This document shows, one piece after another, positions 61,184 through 64,000 of a stretch of 64,000 bases of DNA. The notes under the pieces are model-generated. The model did not search any database. It saw only the letters and a program-made list of their open reading frames with translations, and was not told where the DNA came from. Both the position numbers and the translations under genes were made by a program. Origin of the DNA: Climacteris rufus (lineage: Eukaryota; Chordata; Aves; Passeriformes; Climacteridae); NCBI GenBank assembly GCA_013398175.1, contig VZRZ01004237.1:88146-152145 (forward strand), read 5' to 3'. Positions within the stretch are counted from its first letter, which is position 1. Every line of letters starts with the position of its first letter.

Positions 61184-63938
61184 GTAGGTGTCAATGCTCC
61201 AAAGAGGATTGGTCTATACTCAGCATGCTCTTTAGGTGTTTAAAAGGGATGAGGTGTGTAAGTAGACTTGTATTTGTTCCTCCCTGGTGGAGGTCTTGTA
61301 GGATCCTGATGTTTGTGACAAAAACAAAGGCCCTGTCCCATCTTTTATAAGATTTTAAGCTTGTTTTGAGAAGCTCTAGATTATTTTACATACAGAAAAC
61401 GATATACAACTGATTTCAATATCAAATATTTGCTTTTATAGCCTAGTTTTCACTGGAAAAGCAATTGCAACAGACGTAGACTATCCAAATATTTGGGAAT
61501 AGTAGAGGCCCCAGGAACAGCAGATATTCTAGGAATCTTTTAGAAGTTCTCATTTGACCCAGTTTCAGTTATGGGAGAACAGGAGAGGAGAAGCCAGTCT
61601 CCCTATAGCAGGGCCTACAGACCTGGGCAGTGCAGTGGGAGGCACAGATAAAAAGCTTAGTGGTCCATGGAAGGCACAAGACAAAACAGACACTCCCTGA
61701 GGTCTTGGCAAAGCTTGGCTTTGCTTCAGAAGGTCATGCTTGTGATAAGTACAGTAAGGAATATTTGTTTGATTTCTTATGTTTGTTTTATTTTGGTTAC
61801 AACAGATTACAATTAGAAGTTGTGGGAGCCCGTAGGTATAAATCTGTATGCCAGAACAGCTAGAAGGAATGGTGATGAAGTAATAGTGGCTCTCACAGTC
61901 CCCATGTTTAGAATCCTTCCAAGGAGGTTATTAATTAATTAATTAACTTGTTGGAGGTGCAGACAGACTGTGAAGCACACTCCAACTCATTCATCATTTT
62001 AGAACCTGAAATCCAGTATTTACAAATGCTTCTGTGAGAGAGGAGAAAACAAAGCCTTAAAAATAGCTCTGATTACAGAAGTAACAGTGATTAGCTGTTA
62101 CCAGCCAAATCAAATGACAGTTTTAAAAAGAAAAAGTGGGAGGGGGAACAGTGACAACAGATGTACTGTAGCACTTGAGTATTTTGTTCTTGCCCTACTG
62201 AGCTGTTCATTGCTGTCAGTCTGACTTCCCTGGTACTGGGAGCAGTGAAAATAAACAGCAGTGCACTTTATGAATGTGTGCAGCTCAACTGTCTGTCTTC
62301 ACAGTGGGAAACAAAATAGTTCTGTGTGCACCTACAGTGAGTTGCTATTATGTGCATTTTGTGTTGGGACTCCATGAGAATTTGGTCTCTGTAGATTTTT
62401 CTAGCTGCAGAGCTGTGTGGCTGGGAATACTAAGTAAGGCTAATGTGCAGTTTAAATACTGCCTTATGAGTTGCTGAGTTGGCAACGGGACACCTTCCAG
62501 TTTTCTGCAAAATATAAATATTATCTGGCTTAATGGTCTGTGAATATATGTGAAAAAAATTGTTTCATTGTATGAATACTGAAGTGAAAGGGGTTTCCTA
62601 CAATAAATGAGTACTTAGTGTCTAGCCACCAGAAATATGCATAAACATCTCTGTAACTGAATGTATCTGATAGGTCTGTCACATCAGACCTTTCAGGGGC
62701 TTAAAACTTCAGTTTATATAGCATGTTGATTATGAAGCATTTACATTTGGCTATGATATTAATTTTGGACTAAAATTATGGGGAAAAACAAATCCTGCAT
62801 TATTCTGATGCCTCTTATATGTTGGGATTTTTTTTTTTAATTCAGCGTAGTTGCACACAACCCAAGTTCCAGACAGGAAGAGTGAAATAGGCTGCATTTT
62901 AATTTTAAATAGCACCTTAAATGGCATGAAACCTGGGATTTTTTTTTTTTTGAGAGGTATTGAGACAGAGACAGAAATGTGTTTATACTCAGCTGTGCAC
63001 AGGAATACCAATGGCAGTTCTCTGGAATACTAAATGCTGAGGTTTGTGTGTGTGAGGCTTAGTGCTTCAGATTCCATCCTACTTTTTAGTTAACTTTATA
63101 TTTTCATAAAGCTTCTTTGAATCTGTTTTTAAGTCAGTGTATGCTGGCATCTGAATTTTTAATTAATTTTAAGCCATCTTGATGACTTTGTAAAATCAGT
63201 AGTCTTGCCAAAATTGTATGCCTTCTTGTTCTTCAGGAGCAGGAAAATCCAAACACCTTTTACTAGCTAGCATGAAGGAATAGATTTGTCCTTTTCTCAA
63301 ACTGATTATTACCAACACTCATTTTTCCACCCACTTCATCCTATACTCCACATAATGTCCTGAGCCAATTCCTCCATGTGTTGATGGAAGTGGAGCTGGT
63401 AGGAAGCTGAGAGTTCGTTAGCACGTGGTGTCTGTGTACAGATTTGGGGTCGTTGGTAACTCCCAGCATGAAATGGCTCTCTGGAAATAAAAGCTGGAGC
63501 CTGTTTGAGGAGAGTCAGAAAAAGCTGCTGCTCACTGCTTGGAAGTTCATGTGCTACCAGTGTGCTTCATAATTGGGGTTTTCTGGCCTGACCTCTTCAG
63601 TGGGGAAGGTGCCTTTGTCACTCTTCCCTTCCCTCAGAACCCATTTTCCTGTGGTCTCAAGCTATACTGGTCTGCTAAGAGTAGTTGAACAAAAGGAAGA
63701 AAACTACTCTAAGACCACTTTGCAGTCACAGCTGGCAAAGGGGCTGGTTACATAAAGTAAAATCCTGTGTGATTTCTGTGCTTTGCAGTTAAATATCCCT
63801 GTGTAATGTTCTTCTCCCACATTTTTCAATTTCATTGTTTGAACTTAAACAATCAGTACATAGAACAGATCATTTTCCTTTAGCTGAATCTGCCTAATTT
63901 GAGAGTTTAAAGACAGGTTCAAGCTTCAGGAACCAAGG

Positions 63939-63971
<33 letters not shown>

Positions 63972-64000
63972 TAAATATATTTTTTGGGAGAAGTGATAGT
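61184..64000 (+). other. ABHD17C: ABHD17C intron 2 (5' part)
   Basis: The intron starts GTAGGTGTC and runs to the window edge. It contains a palindromic TTAATTAATTAATTAA at 61931-61946, T-tracts near 62828 and 62940, and a T31 run at 63940-63970. No exon 3 sequence (which should encode the residues following DAFPS) is present in the window. Confidence 0.9.
63940..63970 (+). repeat. Poly(T) tract, 31 T
   Basis: An uninterrupted T run near the window end. It could be the A-tail of a minus-strand retroposon, but no element body is recognisable on either side. Length may be inaccurate in the assembly. Confidence 0.95.

Noticed and set aside
61931..61946. Palindromic TTAATTAATTAATTAA as a homeodomain site cluster
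   Set aside because: It is a simple 4-nt repeat in AT-rich intron and carries little information by itself.
1..64000. A new prokaryotic-type or mobile defence system, CRISPR array or endogenous virus
   Set aside because: All confident genes are vertebrate intron-containing genes. No spaced direct repeats, viral gene motifs or paired LTRs were seen on either strand.

Overview
The window is vertebrate nuclear DNA, most likely from a bird. It holds parts of two plus-strand protein-coding genes, and everything else is intronic, untranslated or intergenic. Bird is inferred from two CR1 LINE 3' fragments, one ending in the TTCTATGATT-type tail typical of avian CR1, and from the ARNT2 then ABHD17C gene order known in amniotes (human 15q25). 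The species cannot be named from this sequence. No operon, phage, CRISPR array, plasmid gene or other prokaryotic system is present.

Layout: (1) 1-4649 is the 3' end of ARNT2, with an intron, the penultimate exon (2017-2153), the last intron, and the last coding exon (4551-4649) ending in ...MFPPFSE-stop. (2) 4650 to about 9155 is the probable long ARNT2 3' UTR, with poly(A) signals at 8100 and 9127, a CpG-rich block at about 7440-7930 and a 27-nt near-perfect palindrome at 6236-6262. (3) About 9156-36420 is intergenic, with a 40-bp minisatellite, a 12-bp tandem repeat, a MIR/CORE-SINE-like relic, a CR1 fragment and two orphan CpG-dense patches. (4) 36420-38160 is the CpG-rich promoter and first exon of ABHD17C, interrupted by a 612-N gap at 36705-37316. 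(5) 38154-61003 is ABHD17C intron 1 (22.85 kb), with a CR1 3' end, a MIR-like relic and a CpG-dense patch carrying an AP-1/MARE-type motif. (6) 61004-61183 is ABHD17C exon 2 with the GQSIG nucleophile motif. (7) 61184-64000 is the start of intron 2. The final coding exon lies beyond the window.

The two genes are neighbours but not known partners. ARNT2 is a bHLH-PAS transcription factor subunit and ABHD17C is a membrane-anchored protein depalmitoylase. Nothing here amounts to a clearly undescribed system. The best leads are the CpG-dense patches far from annotated promoters, the palindrome in the ARNT2 3' UTR, the gap hiding the ABHD17C promoter, and a minisatellite that stays open in all three forward frames.
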